Of a stretch of DNA of 64,000 nucleotides, positions 7,693-19,702 are shown piece after piece; positions within the stretch are counted from its first letter, which is position 1; every line of letters begins with the position of its first letter. Origin of the DNA: Actinacidiphila guanduensis (GTDB lineage Bacteria > Actinomycetota > Actinomycetes > Streptomycetales > Streptomycetaceae); assembly GCF_900103985.1 (NCBI RefSeq), contig NZ_FNIE01000016.1, positions 1 to 64,000 of the forward strand, read 5' to 3'. The translations under genes were made by a program, and so were the position numbers. Under the pieces are notes generated by a model. It saw nothing but the letters and a program-made list of their open reading frames with translations, had not been told where the DNA came from and made no database searches.

Positions 7693-7923
7693 TGTGCGGT
7701 GCCGGCGCGCCGCCACCGCCGACCGCCGCCCCGTTGCGGCCCGTGCCCCGGCCGGACACGCGGCGGCCGCGGCCGCGGGATGCACGGCGGTTCCGGGCGC
7801 ACAGCCGTGGCAGACCTGTGGCAGACCGGTGGCAGAGGTGCCCCCCGGCGCCCGGGACGCTGGCGTTAACCTCTCGGTAGCCGCGATGCTTGAGCGGTCT
7901 TCCAGCGACGAAGAGGAGTCCCG

Positions 7924-8640
7924 GTGTCCCGCCGCAGAATCGGTTTCTGGTACCGCTTGGCGGCCGCGATCGCCAAGCCCCCCCTCATCGTGCTCTTCAA
8001 GCGCGACTGGCGCGGAATGGAGAACATTCCGGCCGAGGGCGGATTCCTCACCGCCGTGAATCACAACTCCTACCTCGACCCGCTGCTGTACGCGCATTTC
8101 CAGTACAACACCGGCCGGCTGCCCCGCTTCCTCGCCAAGGCGTCGCTGTTCAAACCGTTCTTCGTCGGCGCCGTCATGCGCGGCACCGGACAGATCCCGG
8201 TGATCCGCGCCTCGGCCGACGCCGCGGCCGCCTACCGCGCGGCCGTGGAGGCCGTACAGCGCGGCGAGTGCGTGGCGTTCTACCCCGAGGGCACCCTCAC
8301 CCGTGACCCCGACCTGTGGCCGATGGTCGGCAAGACCGGCATCGCCCGCGTCGCCCTGCTCACCAAGGCCCCCGTCATCCCTGTCGCCCAGTGGGGCGCG
8401 AACGAGTTCCTGCCGCCGTACGCGAAGAAACCGAGCCTGCTGCCCCGCAAAACCCACCGGGTGCTGGTCGGCGAGCCGGTGGATCTGAGCCCCTGGTACG
8501 GCAAGGACCCGACCGCCGAGGTGCTGCGGCAGGTGACCGAGGCCATCATGGGCGACGTGAAGCAACTCCTCTCCGAACTGCGCGGCGAGCCCGCGCCCGA
8601 CGGCCTCTACGACCCCCGCACGGCGAAGGGGGCAGCGTGA
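7924..8640 (+). CDS. 1-acyl-glycerol-3-phosphate acyltransferase family (PlsC-like)
   Basis: A 238-residue membrane-associated acyltransferase of the PlsC family, which makes phosphatidic acid from lysophosphatidic acid. The HX4D catalytic motif appears as NHNSYLDP near residue 45 and the glycerophosphate-binding motif as [10 protein letters not shown] near residue 119. The GTG start follows GAGGAG near 7911-7916. It overlaps gpsA by 4 nt (GTGA), so glycerol-3-phosphate formation and its acylation are encoded together. Confidence 0.92.
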   Translation: MSRRRIGFWYRLAAAIAKPPLIVLFKRDWRGMENIPAEGGFLTAVNHNSYLDPLLYAHFQYNTGRLPRFLAKASLFKPFFVGAVMRGTGQIPVIRASADAAAAYRAAVEAVQRGECVAFYPEGTLTRDPDLWPMVGKTGIARVALLTKAPVIPVAQWGANEFLPPYAKKPSLLPRKTHRVLVGEPVDLSPWYGKDPTAEVLRQVTEAIMGDVKQLLSELRGEPAPDGLYDPRTAKGAA

Positions 8641-9638
8641 CGGCTCGCTGCGCCGTCTACGGCACCGGTTCCTGGGGCACCGCGTTCGCGATGGTGCTGG
8701 CCGACGCCGGCTGCGAGGTGGCCCTGTGGGGCCGCCGGCCGGAGCTGGTCGCCGCCATCAACACCACCCGCACCAACCCCGAGTACCGCCCGGACGTCAC
8801 GCTGCCGCCCGGCGTCACCGCCACCAGCGACCCCGCGGCGGCCGCCGCCGGCGCCGAGTTCGTCTTCCTCGCCGTCCCCTCGCAGTCGCTGCGGGCCAAC
8901 CTCGCCGAGTGGGCGCCGCTGATGCGCTCCGACGCGGTGCTGGTGAGCCTGATGAAGGGCGTCGAACTCGGCACCGCCAAGCGGATGAGCGAGGTGATCG
9001 AGGAGGTCGCCAAGACCGACCCCGGCCATGTCGCCGTCCTCACCGGGCCCAACCTCGCCGCCGAGATCGCCGCCCGGCAGCCCGCGACGGCCGTCGTCGC
9101 CTGCCGCGACGAGGAGGTCGCCCGCCGGATCCAGATCGCCTGCCACACCAACTGGTTCCGCCCGTACACCAACACCGACGTGACCGGGTGCGAACTGGGC
9201 GGCGCGGTCAAGAACGTCATCGCGCTCGCCGTCGGCATCGCCGACGGCATGGGCATGGGCGACAACACCAAGGCGTCGCTGATCACCCGCGGCCTGGCCG
9301 AGACCACCCGGCTCGGCGTCGCGATGGGCGCCGACCCGCACACCTTCGCCGGCCTGGCCGGCATGGGCGACCTCGTCGCCACCTGCTCCTCACCGCTGTC
9401 CCGCAACAACACCTTCGGCCACAACCTCGGCCGCGGCATGAGCCTGGCCGAGGCCGTCGCGGCCACCAGCCAGACCGCGGAGGGTGTCAAGTCGTGCGAG
9501 TCCGTCGCCGACCTCGCCCGCAGGCACGGCGTCGACATGCCGATCACCGAGACGGTGGTCGACATCGTGCACAACGGGAAGGCACCCGCCGTGGCCGTCA
9601 AGGAGTTGATGTCACGCTCCGCGAAACCCGAACGGTAA
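8637..9638 (+). CDS. gpsA: Glycerol-3-phosphate dehydrogenase [NAD(P)+]
   Basis: A 333-residue cytosolic enzyme that reduces dihydroxyacetone phosphate to sn-glycerol-3-phosphate for phospholipids. The Rossmann motif is [11 protein letters not shown] near residue 8; the signature [19 protein letters not shown] carries the catalytic Lys, followed by [12 protein letters not shown]. The GTG start overlaps the acyltransferase stop (GTGA), pointing to coupled translation. Confidence 0.96.
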   Translation: MTARCAVYGTGSWGTAFAMVLADAGCEVALWGRRPELVAAINTTRTNPEYRPDVTLPPGVTATSDPAAAAAGAEFVFLAVPSQSLRANLAEWAPLMRSDAVLVSLMKGVELGTAKRMSEVIEEVAKTDPGHVAVLTGPNLAAEIAARQPATAVVACRDEEVARRIQIACHTNWFRPYTNTDVTGCELGGAVKNVIALAVGIADGMGMGDNTKASLITRGLAETTRLGVAMGADPHTFAGLAGMGDLVATCSSPLSRNNTFGHNLGRGMSLAEAVAATSQTAEGVKSCESVADLARRHGVDMPITETVVDIVHNGKAPAVAVKELMSRSAKPER

Positions 9639-9648
9639 GGTCGACGCG

Positions 9649-10824
9649 ATGAACTCCCTGCCCTCTCCCCAGAGCCCGGACCACCGGCCCGCGCCCGCCG
9701 GCGCCTTCGGCCGCAAGCCCCGGGTCGCCGTCGTCTTCGGCGGCCGCAGCTCCGAGCACGGCGTGTCCGTGGTGACCGCCGCGAGCGTGCTGCGCGCCAT
9801 CGACCGCGAGAAGTACGATGTCCTGCCGATCGGCATCACCGCCGAGGGGCGCTGGGCGCTGACCGCCGACGAGCCGGAGCGGATGGCGATCACCGACCGC
9901 CGCATGCCCACCGTCGAGCAGGTCGCCGACCAGGACGGCGCGGTGCTGCTGCCGGTCGACCCGGCCAGCCGCGAGGTCGTCTACACCGAGGCCGGCGCGG
10001 TGCCCAAGGCGCTCGGCGAGGTGGACGTCGTCCTTCCCCTGCTGCACGGGCCCTACGGCGAGGACGGCACCCTGCAGGGCCTGCTCGAACTCTCCGGCGT
10101 CCCCTACGTCGGCGCGGGCGTGCTCGCCTCGGCCGTCGGCATGGACAAGGAGTACATGAAGCGGATCTTCACCTCCTTCGGGCTCAAGGTCGGCCCGTAC
10201 ACGGTGATCCGCCCGCGCGAGTGGGAGCGCGACGCGGCCGCCGCCCGCCGCAAGGTGACCGACTTCGCCGCCGTCCACGGCTGGCCGCTGTTCGTCAAGC
10301 CCGCCCGGGCCGGCTCCTCCATCGGCATCAGCAGGGTCGAGGGGCCCGAGGACCTGGACGAGGCGATCGGGGCGGCCCGCGCGCACGACCCCAAGGTGCT
10401 GGTCGAGGCGCTGCTCACCGGCCGCGAGATCGAGTGCGGCGTCCTGGAGTTCGCCGACGGGCCGCGCGCCTCGGTGCCCGCCGAGATCCCGCCGGCCACC
10501 GCGCACGACTTCTACGACTTCGAGGCGAAGTACATCGACTCCGCCGAGGGCATCGTGCCGGCCCCGCTCACCGCCGAGCAGACCGAGCAGGTGCAGCGGC
10601 TCGCCGTGGACGCCTTCGAGGCCGCCTCCTGCGAGGGCCTGGTGCGCGCCGACTTCTTCCTGCTGGACAGTGGGGAGTTCGTCATCAACGAGATCAACAC
10701 CATGCCGGGCTTCACCCCGATCTCGATGTACCCGCGGATGTGGCAGGAGAGCGGCGTCGGCTACACCGAGCTGATCGACCTGCTGCTCCAGGCGGCGCTG
10801 CGCCGCTCCACCGGGCTGCGCTGA
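9649..10824 (+). CDS. ddl: D-alanine--D-alanine ligase
   Basis: A 391-residue ATP-grasp enzyme making D-Ala-D-Ala for peptidoglycan. VVFGGRSSEHGVSVVTAASV is the N-terminal signature, LLHGPYGEDGTLQGLLE binds substrate, and VRADFFLLDSGEFVINEINTMPGFTPISMY is broken here as its two motifs RADFFL and NEINTMPGF. TAAGGT (9636-9641) ends 7 nt before the ATG and there is no ribosome site, so the gene may have its own leaderless promoter inside the end of gpsA. The YGEDGT-type active site suggests ordinary D-Ala-D-Ala, not a VanA-type D-Lac ligase. Confidence 0.96.
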   Translation: MNSLPSPQSPDHRPAPAGAFGRKPRVAVVFGGRSSEHGVSVVTAASVLRAIDREKYDVLPIGITAEGRWALTADEPERMAITDRRMPTVEQVADQDGAVLLPVDPASREVVYTEAGAVPKALGEVDVVLPLLHGPYGEDGTLQGLLELSGVPYVGAGVLASAVGMDKEYMKRIFTSFGLKVGPYTVIRPREWERDAAAARRKVTDFAAVHGWPLFVKPARAGSSIGISRVEGPEDLDEAIGAARAHDPKVLVEALLTGREIECGVLEFADGPRASVPAEIPPATAHDFYDFEAKYIDSAEGIVPAPLTAEQTEQVQRLAVDAFEAASCEGLVRADFFLLDSGEFVINEINTMPGFTPISMYPRMWQESGVGYTELIDLLLQAALRRSTGLR

Positions 10825-10943
10825 GACGGGCCGGGCCGGTCGGGGTCGGGGCCCATCAGGCGCCCTGCCCGCCAAGTGCCGCGAGCCGTCCGCCCGTTGC
10901 CGATGACTGCCGGCCGGGTCCCGGCCCGCGTCCCCGCCGCGGG

Positions 10944-11429
10944 TCAGATCCCGGCGGGGATCGTCGTCTTGACCGCCGCGGCCAGTTCGGCCAGCGGCGT
11001 CGCGTCGTGGGCGTACTTGGCCGGCAGCGTCAGCTCCACGTACGCCTTGCGCAGGGTGGTGGTCAGCCGGGCGCTGCCGTCCGGGCCCTGCTCCCAGGAC
11101 CAGGTGACCCCGTCCACCTCGGCGGCCGGGGTGTTCACGTCGTCGTCCACCGCGGGCCGCGGCACACCGCAGCGCAGCACGATCGTAGGATCACCCCATC
11201 CGGCGGTCAGCGGGGAGTCCGGCTTGAGACCATGGCGGGGCAGTCCGTCGACCGTCCTGGGCAGCCGCGCGTGCAGCGCCGTGCAGTAGGCGGCCACCCG
11301 GGCGTCCGGAACCGGCACGGCAACCCGCACGTCGTCGCTACCGGAGGCCGAGACCGCGAACACCGCCGCCGCGGACACGCACGCGGCGGCGGACGCGGCG
11401 ACCAGCAGGGCCCGGCGATGGAACGTCAC
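10944..11429 (-). CDS. DUF3515 family exported protein
   Basis: A 161-residue protein with an N-terminal signal-like stretch (RRALLVAASAAACVSAAAVF) and then the DUF3515 body (YCTALHARLPRTVDGLPR, VLRCGVPRP, TWSWEQ). Members are actinobacterial and of unknown function, anchored or secreted. The start is GTG at 11429; TATGCT on the reverse strand (11436-11441) ends 6 nt before it, another leaderless-type arrangement. It converges on ddl. Confidence 0.82.
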   Translation of the reverse strand: MTFHRRALLVAASAAACVSAAAVFAVSASGSDDVRVAVPVPDARVAAYCTALHARLPRTVDGLPRHGLKPDSPLTAGWGDPTIVLRCGVPRPAVDDDVNTPAAEVDGVTWSWEQGPDGSARLTTTLRKAYVELTLPAKYAHDATPLAELAAAVKTTIPAGI

Positions 11430-11474
11430 CGGGCGAGCATACGGAAGAACCCCGGCGGCGGGGTTCAGTGGGGG

Positions 11475-11708
11475 CTAGATATGCACCACCGGGCAGGTGA
11501 GCGTACGGGTGATCCCGTCCGCCTGCTGGACCTTCGCCACGACCATCCGGCCGAGCTCGTCGACCGTGTCGGCCTGGGCGCGCACGATCACGTCGTACGG
11601 CCCGGTGACGTCCTCGGCCTGGATGACCCCGTCGAGCTTGGAGACCACCTCCGCTACCGCCGAGGCCTTTCCGACCTCGGTCTGGATCAGGATGTACGCC
11701 TGTACCAC
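11475..11708 (-). CDS. Stand-alone Lrp/AsnC effector-binding domain protein
   Basis: A 77-residue protein consisting only of the RAM/AsnC ligand-binding fold (VQAYILIQTEVGKASAVAEV, VTGPYDVIVRAQA, TRTLTCPVVHI). It lacks the helix-turn-helix of full Lrp regulators, so it probably binds amino acids or modulates another regulator by oligomerising. The GTG at 11708 is preferred because GGAGG lies just upstream, ahead of the longer alternative. It is divergent from thiL. Confidence 0.85.
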   Translation of the reverse strand: MVQAYILIQTEVGKASAVAEVVSKLDGVIQAEDVTGPYDVIVRAQADTVDELGRMVVAKVQQADGITRTLTCPVVHI

Positions 11709-11878
11709 GGAACCTCCAGGGCGGCTTCGAGGATCATGTGGAAGGGGGGACGCCACGTTATCGCGTTGCCGCGCAGAGCGGGGAGACCCGCGCGGTACCT
11801 GCCCCCCGCAATGACGGGATACACGCAGCGGACACGGTCCGGTCGCCGGACCGGGCGCAGAACCGAGGGGACGACGCT

Positions 11879-12840
11879 ATGAAGGGGACTGTGGGCGAGC
11901 TGGGGGAGTTCGGGCTCATCAGGGAACTGACCTCCCGCCTCACCTCGACCCCCGCCGTGCAGCTCGGCCCCGGTGACGACGCCGCCGTGGTGGCCGCGCC
12001 CGACCGCCGGGTCGTCGCCACCACCGACGTGCTGCTGGAGGGGCGGCACTTCCGCCGCGACTGGTCCACTGCCTACGACGTCGGCCGCAAGGCGGCCGCG
12101 CAGAACCTCGCCGACATCGCCGCCATGGGCGCGGAGCCCACCGCGGTGCTGCTCGCCCTCGTCGTCCCCGCCGAACTGCCCGCCACCTGGCCGGTGGAGC
12201 TGATGGACGGCATCCGCGACGAGTGCCAGGTGGCCGGGGCCGCCGTGGTCGGCGGCGACGTGGTGCGCGGGGAGACCATCACCGTGTCGATCACCGCCCT
12301 GGGCGACCTGCGCAACCGGCCCCCCGTCACCCGCGCGGGCGCCCGCCCCGGCAACCTCGTCGCCGTCACCGGCTGGCTCGGCTGGTCCGCGGCCGGACTC
12401 GCCGTGCTGTCCCGCGGCTTCCGCTCCCCGCGCGCCTTCGTCGAGGCCCACCGCCGCCCCGAACCCCCGTACCACGCCGGCCCCGCGGCCGCCGACCTCG
12501 GCGCCACCGCCATGACCGACATCAGCGACGGGCTCGTCGCCGACCTCGGCCACATCGCCGCCGCCAGCGGGGTCGACATCGACCTGCGCTCGGCCGCCGT
12601 GGACGTGCCCGCGCAGATGACCGACATCGGCCAGGCGGTCGGCGTCGACCCGCTGCACTGGGTGCTCACCGGCGGCGAGGACCACGCCATCGCCGCCGTC
12701 TTCCCCCGCGACGTCAAGCTCCCCGCCCGCTGGCGGATCATCGGCGAGGCCGCCCGGCCGGCGGGTCGCACCCCGCGCGTCACCGTGGACGGCGCGCCCT
12801 GGGAGAAGGCCGGCGGCTGGGACCACTTCGGGCCGGGCGC

Positions 12841-12844
<4 letters not shown>
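11879..12844 (+). CDS. thiL: Thiamine-monophosphate kinase
   Basis: A 321-residue kinase that phosphorylates thiamine monophosphate to thiamine pyrophosphate, the last step of the pathway. Metal and ATP motifs are [28 protein letters not shown] and [14 protein letters not shown]. The ATG follows GAGGGG near 11868-11873. The 3' end overlaps thiD by 4 nt (GTGA), so the pair form a thiamine operon. No TPP riboswitch is evident upstream. Confidence 0.95.
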
Positions 12845-13680
<836 letters not shown>

Positions 13681-13720
13681 CCTGCTGCCGGCGGCGGGAG
13701 CGCCCGGGCGGCATACGGAA

Positions 13721-13750
13721 AAGCCGACCCACCGCGAGGTGGATCGGCTT
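13721..13750. terminator. Bidirectional terminator between thiD and rpmB
   Basis: A 13-position stem with one mismatch (13721-13733 with 13738-13750) capped by a GCGA tetraloop. AA at the 5' edge and TT at the 3' edge let it serve both convergent genes. Confidence 0.75.
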
Positions 13751-13856
13751 ACCCGACTCGACAGCCGCGAGGGCTGCGCTGTGACGACGTCGCTACGACC
13801 GGGGCCGTGCGCACGTGCGGCTCACCTCCGCGCGGGGCGGAGGCACGGCCACTCGC

Positions 13857-14042
13857 TCAGCGCGAGACCTTGCCGGCCTTGATGCACGAGGTGCAGACAT
13901 TGAGGCGCTTCGGCGTCTTCCCCACGACCGCACGCACGCGCTGGATGTTGGGGTTCCAACGACGCGGGGTACGGCGGTGCGAGTGGGAGATGCTGTTGCC
14001 GAAGCCCGGCCCCTTGCCGCAGACGTCGCAGTTGGCAGCCAC
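13857..14042 (-). CDS. rpmB: 50S ribosomal protein L28
   Basis: A 61-residue L28 with the family start [16 protein letters not shown] and C-terminal [10 protein letters not shown]. Four cysteines in two CxxC pairs identify the zinc-binding (C+) form; many actinomycetes also carry a zinc-free paralogue elsewhere. The GTG start follows GGAGTG on the reverse strand. The 307-bp gap to the next gene (14043-14349) holds no further gene; a TACGCT -10-like hexamer for the downstream gene is at 14310-14315. Confidence 0.96.
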   Translation of the reverse strand: MAANCDVCGKGPGFGNSISHSHRRTPRRWNPNIQRVRAVVGKTPKRLNVCTSCIKAGKVSR

Positions 14043-14349
14043 GGGTCACTCCAAAGACTTCAGATGCATTTACGGTGGATGGCCCGAGAGAGCCCCGGAC
14101 AACCGGAGCAGCATACAACGGCCGCTCCCGTGAGACGAAATTACCACGCTCCGGGCACCCCTCCCGCCCGCCGCCGCCCGCGCCCCGGCCGCACCCCCGC
14201 CGTTCTCCCGCGACCTCCCGCCGCCGAGCCGCTTCCCGGCCGCCCCGCGACCGCGCTGCCCCGCGACCGCGCTGGCCCGCGCAGGAACCGGCCCACGCGG
14301 CCCCGGCGTTACGCTCACCAGCAGCCCCCGCGCCCGCAAGGAGGACCCG

Positions 14350-16077
14350 TTGCCGCCCACGCTCGACGCCGCCGCGGTGCGTTCATGGTGCCGGATCTCC
14401 CTGCGTGCCCTCGGCCGGGCCCGCGAGGAGATCGACGCGATCAACGTCTACCCGGTCGCGGACGGCGACACCGGCACCAACCTCTACCTCACCCTGGAGT
14501 CCGCCGCCCAGGCCGTCGAGGCGGTCTTCGACGCCCACGCCACCGCCGAGGGCGGCCCGGCCCCCTCCTTCGCCGAGGCGGTCCGCGCCCTGTCGCACGG
14601 CGCCCTGATCGGCGCCCGCGGCAACTCCGGCACGATCCTCGCCCAACTGCTGCGCGGCCTGCACGAGTCGCTGGCCACGCGGGACGGCAGCGGCGGCACC
14701 GGCGGCGACGGGGACGCGAGCGGCGCCGCGGACGTCGTACGGCAGGCACTGGCGGCCGCCGCCGCCTCCGCGTACGGCGCGGTGGCGCGCCCGGTGGAGG
14801 GCACGATGCTCACCGTCGCCACCGCGGCCGCGCGGGCGGCGGGCGAGGCCGAGGGCGACCTCGCCGAGGTGGTGCGAGCCGCGCACGCCGGGGCGCTCGC
14901 GGCGCTGGCCGGCACCCCCGACCAGCTCGGCGCCCTGCGGCAGGCGGGCGTGGTGGACGCCGGCGGGCTCGGTCTGGTCGCGCTCTTCGGCGCGCTGAGC
15001 CGGACCGTCACCGGGCAGGCCCCGGCGGACGGCCCGCTGCCCGGCGGCGCCTCCGTCCGCCACGTCCCTTCCCCGTCCCCGCCGCAGCCGCAGGTCACGG
15101 TGGCCGAGAGCACCCGGGACCCCGCGGCGGTCGCGGCCTGCGCGGAGGGCGCGGGCGAGGACGGCCCCGCCTTCGAGCTGATCTTCCTGCTGGAGGCGCA
15201 GGACGCGGCCGTGCGCGCCCTGCGTGAGCGGCTGGACGCGCTCGGCGACTCCCTGGTCGTCGTCGGCGGCGACGGGCTGTGGAACGTCCATGTGCACATC
15301 GACGACGTGGGCGCCGCCGTCGAGGCCGCGATCGACGCCGGGCGCCCCTACCGCATCCGGGTCACCCACTTCGGCACCTCCGCCGGGCAGGCCCGCACCC
15401 CCCGCGGCGAGCGGGCGGTGCGCGCGGTCGTCGCCGTCATCCGCGGCGACGGGCTGGCCGAGCTGTGCGGGCAGGCCGGCGCCACCGTGGTGGCCCTGCG
15501 CCCCGGTGAGCAGCCCGCCAGCGGCGAGATCGCCGCCGCCATCCGGCGCGCGCACGCCCACGAGGTCGTGCTGCTGCCCAACGACAGCGAGCTGCGGCAC
15601 GTGGCCGGCGCCGCCGCCGAGCAGGCCCGCGCCGACGGCGTCCGGGTCGCCCTGATCCCCACCCGGTCCGCCGTCCAAGGGCTGGCCGCCCTCGCCGTGC
15701 ACGAGCCGAGCCGCCGCTTCGACGAGGACGTGGTCGCCATGACGGCGGCCGCCGGCGCCACCCGCTACGGCGAACTCGCCGTCGCCGCGCACGAGTCGTG
15801 GACCATGGCCGGCGTCTGCCAGGCCGGCGACGTGCTCGGGCTGATCGACGGCGACGTGGCCGTCATCGGCAGCAGCGTGCCGCAGACCGCGGCCGACATG
15901 CTGGACCGCATGCTCGCCGCGGGCGGCGAGCTGGTCACCCTCGTCCTCGGCCCGACCGCGCCCGACGGGCTCGCCGCCCACCTGGAGTCCCACGTCCACG
16001 CCCGGCACCTGGCGGTCGACACCGTGACGTACACCGGCGGCGAGCCGGGGGTGCCGCTGCTGATCGGCGTGGAGTAG
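14350..16077 (+). CDS. DAK2-domain protein, FakA-like kinase
   Basis: A 575-residue protein related to the fatty-acid kinase subunit FakA and YloV. Residues 5-200 form the DAK2 ATP-binding domain (INVYPVADGDTGTNLYLTLE, then GARGNSGTILAQLLRGLHE); the rest is the C-terminal DegV-binding region (VVVGGDGLWNVHVHIDD). Partner FakB proteins bring bound fatty acid; none is visible here. The TTG start follows AAGGAGGAC at 14338-14346. It stands just before recG, a common pairing in actinobacteria and Firmicutes. Confidence 0.88.
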   Translation: MPPTLDAAAVRSWCRISLRALGRAREEIDAINVYPVADGDTGTNLYLTLESAAQAVEAVFDAHATAEGGPAPSFAEAVRALSHGALIGARGNSGTILAQLLRGLHESLATRDGSGGTGGDGDASGAADVVRQALAAAAASAYGAVARPVEGTMLTVATAAARAAGEAEGDLAEVVRAAHAGALAALAGTPDQLGALRQAGVVDAGGLGLVALFGALSRTVTGQAPADGPLPGGASVRHVPSPSPPQPQVTVAESTRDPAAVAACAEGAGEDGPAFELIFLLEAQDAAVRALRERLDALGDSLVVVGGDGLWNVHVHIDDVGAAVEAAIDAGRPYRIRVTHFGTSAGQARTPRGERAVRAVVAVIRGDGLAELCGQAGATVVALRPGEQPASGEIAAAIRRAHAHEVVLLPNDSELRHVAGAAAEQARADGVRVALIPTRSAVQGLAALAVHEPSRRFDEDVVAMTAAAGATRYGELAVAAHESWTMAGVCQAGDVLGLIDGDVAVIGSSVPQTAADMLDRMLAAGGELVTLVLGPTAPDGLAAHLESHVHARHLAVDTVTYTGGEPGVPLLIGVE

Positions 16078-16205
16078 CGGGGGAGCGGCGGCGGGGGCAC
16101 CAGCAGAAGCGGCAGGAAGCCGGCAGGGGAGCAGCCGGACGCACTGCGGGGGAGCGGCGCGTCCGTCCGCCCCGGCTGTCGGGCCCCTGGGGGAAGATGG
16201 GGGCG

Positions 16206-18476
16206 ATGACTGCGAACCCTTTGGACGAGCCGCTCAAGCGCCTGGTCGGCGACCGCACGGCGAAGGTGCTGGGCGAGCACCTCGGGCTGTCCACCACCGG
16301 GGACCTGCTGCACCACTACCCGCGCCGCTACGCCGAGCGCGGTGAGCTGACCCGCCTGGCCGACCTGCCGGTGGACGAGTACGTGACGGTGGTGGCGCAG
16401 ATCGCCAAGGCCGACAAGCGGACGTACGGCGGGGGCTCGGGGGTGCGCCTCGAAGTCGTGGTGACCGACGGCAGCGGGTCGCTGACCCTCGTCTTCTTCA
16501 GCAAGGCCGCCCACGCGCACGCCCACCGGCTGATCCCCGGCCGCCGCGGGATGTTCTCCGGCAAGGTGTCCGTCTTCAACCGCACCCGCCAACTCGCCCA
16601 CCCCGACTACCAGTTGCTGGACGACGAGGACGGAAAGGAAGCCGCCCTCGCCTTCGCCAACCGGCTGATCCCGCTCTACCCGGCCTGCAAGCAGATCACC
16701 TCCTGGCGGATCGCCCAGGCCGTGGACACCGCCGTCGACTCGCTCGCCGCCACCGGCTGGGCGGGCGTCGGGGAGCCGCTGCCGGCCGAACTGCGCGAGG
16801 GGCGCGGCCTGGTGGCGCTGCCCGAGGCGCTGGAGAAGATCCACCGGCCGCGCACCAAGCTGGACATCGAGCAGGCCAGGCACCGGCTGAAGTGGGACGA
16901 GGCGTTCGTGCTCCAGGTCGCCCTGGCCCGGCGGCGGGCGGACGAGTCCGCGCTCCCCGCGGTGCCGCGGGTCCCCGGTGACGACGGGCTGCTCGCCGCT
17001 TTCGACGCCCGGCTGCCCTTCACGCTCACCGAGGGCCAGCAGGCCGTCTCGGCCGAGATCTTCGCCGACCTCGCCACCGACCACCCCATGCACCGGCTGC
17101 TGCAGGGCGAGGTCGGCTCCGGCAAGACGCTTGTCGCGCTGCGGGCGATGCTCGGCGTGGTGGACACCGGCGGGCAGGCCGCGATGCTCGCCCCCACCGA
17201 GGTGCTCGCCCAGCAGCACCACCGCTCGATCACCGAGATGATGGGCGACCTCGCCGAGACCGGCCTGCTCGGCGGCTCCGAGAAGGGCACCAAGGTGGTG
17301 CTGCTGACCGGCTCGATGGGCGCGGCCGCCCGCCGCCAGGCGCTGCTCGACCTGGTCACCGGCGAGGCCGGCATCGTCATCGGCACCCACGCCCTGATCG
17401 AGGACAAGGTGCGCTTCCACGACCTCGGCCTGGTCGTGGTGGACGAGCAGCACCGCTTCGGCGTCGAGCAGCGCGACGCCCTGCGCGCCAAGGCCGACCG
17501 CCCGCCCCACCTGCTGGTGATGACGGCCACCCCGATCCCGCGCACGGTCGCCATGACCGTCTTCGGCGACCTGGAGACCTCCGTCCTGGACCAGTTGCCC
17601 GCCGGGCGCTCGCCGATCGCCACCCACGTGGTGCCCGCCGCGGACAAGCCGCACTTCCTGGCCCGGGCCTGGGAGCGGGTCCGCGAGGAGGTCGCCGCCG
17701 GCCACCAGGCATATGTGGTGTGCCCGCGGATCGGCGACGAGGAGGAGCCGCCGGGGAAGGCGGGGAAGAAGGCCGCTGCCAAGGCTGGCGCGAAGTCCGC
17801 CACGTCCGCCGCCAGGGGCGCGCAGGCCGACGAGGAGGCCGCGCCCCCGGACGACGAGCGGCGCCCGCCGCTGGCCGTCCTCGACGTCGCCGAGCGGCTG
17901 GCCGCGGGGCCGCTGAAGGACCTGCGGGTGGAGCCGCTGCACGGCAGGATGGCGCCCGACGCCAAGGACGCCGTGATGCGCGGCTTCGGCGCCGCCGAGG
18001 TGGACGTCCTGGTCGCCACCACCGTCATCGAGGTCGGCGTCAACGTGCCCAACGCCACCGTCATGGTGATCATGGACGCCGACCGCTTCGGCGTCTCCCA
18101 GCTGCACCAGCTGCGCGGCCGGGTGGGCCGCGGCAGCGCCCCCGGCCTGTGCCTGCTGGTCACCGACGCCCCCGAGGGGAGCCAGGCCAGGACCCGGCTG
18201 GACGCCGTGGCCCGCACCCTGGACGGCTTCGAGCTGTCCCGGATCGACCTGGAGCAGCGCCGGGAGGGCGACGTCCTCGGACAGGCCCAGTCCGGCAGCC
18301 GCTCCTCGCTGCGGGTGCTGACCGTCATCGACGACGAGGAGGTCATCGCGGCCGCCCGCGAGGAGGCCACCGCCGTGGTCGCCGCCGACCCCGAGCTGGC
18401 CGCCCACCCCGACCTGCGCACCGCCCTGGACAGCCTGCTGGACGCCAGCCGTGAGGAGTACCTCGACAAGGGGTGA
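16206..18476 (+). CDS. recG: ATP-dependent DNA helicase RecG
   Basis: A 756-residue helicase that regresses stalled forks and branch-migrates Holliday junctions. An N-terminal wedge/OB domain (to about residue 160) precedes the helicase core: Walker A GEVGSGKT near residue 301, DEQH near residue 412, TATPIPRT, TTVIEVGVNVPNAT and QLHQLRGRVGRG. A low-complexity Ala/Lys/Asp insertion (about residues 513-560) splits the second RecA domain. The ATG at 16206 is used; an in-frame ATG at 16197 is equally possible. Confidence 0.96.
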   Translation: MTANPLDEPLKRLVGDRTAKVLGEHLGLSTTGDLLHHYPRRYAERGELTRLADLPVDEYVTVVAQIAKADKRTYGGGSGVRLEVVVTDGSGSLTLVFFSKAAHAHAHRLIPGRRGMFSGKVSVFNRTRQLAHPDYQLLDDEDGKEAALAFANRLIPLYPACKQITSWRIAQAVDTAVDSLAATGWAGVGEPLPAELREGRGLVALPEALEKIHRPRTKLDIEQARHRLKWDEAFVLQVALARRRADESALPAVPRVPGDDGLLAAFDARLPFTLTEGQQAVSAEIFADLATDHPMHRLLQGEVGSGKTLVALRAMLGVVDTGGQAAMLAPTEVLAQQHHRSITEMMGDLAETGLLGGSEKGTKVVLLTGSMGAAARRQALLDLVTGEAGIVIGTHALIEDKVRFHDLGLVVVDEQHRFGVEQRDALRAKADRPPHLLVMTATPIPRTVAMTVFGDLETSVLDQLPAGRSPIATHVVPAADKPHFLARAWERVREEVAAGHQAYVVCPRIGDEEEPPGKAGKKAAAKAGAKSATSAARGAQADEEAAPPDDERRPPLAVLDVAERLAAGPLKDLRVEPLHGRMAPDAKDAVMRGFGAAEVDVLVATTVIEVGVNVPNATVMVIMDADRFGVSQLHQLRGRVGRGSAPGLCLLVTDAPEGSQARTRLDAVARTLDGFELSRIDLEQRREGDVLGQAQSGSRSSLRVLTVIDDEEVIAAAREEATAVVAADPELAAHPDLRTALDSLLDASREEYLDKG

Positions 18477-18561
18477 CCGCGCCTGCTGAATGCCCGGCCG
18501 GCGGCGGGGGCGGGGTGCGGGCCGCCGCCCGCGGGACCGGCGGGTAGGGTCGGGCGGGTGA

Positions 18562-19692
<1,131 letters not shown>

Positions 19693-19702
19693 GCTTCGGG
19701 CT

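Noticed and set aside
6559-7869. Forward open frame through the repeat block with Gly-Ser-rich translation
   Set aside because: Translation is repeat-derived; it overlaps cofC antisense and has no start context.
11709-11878. TPP riboswitch before thiL
   Set aside because: I could not find the conserved CTGAGA and ACCTGATCTGGATAATGCC-type core elements.
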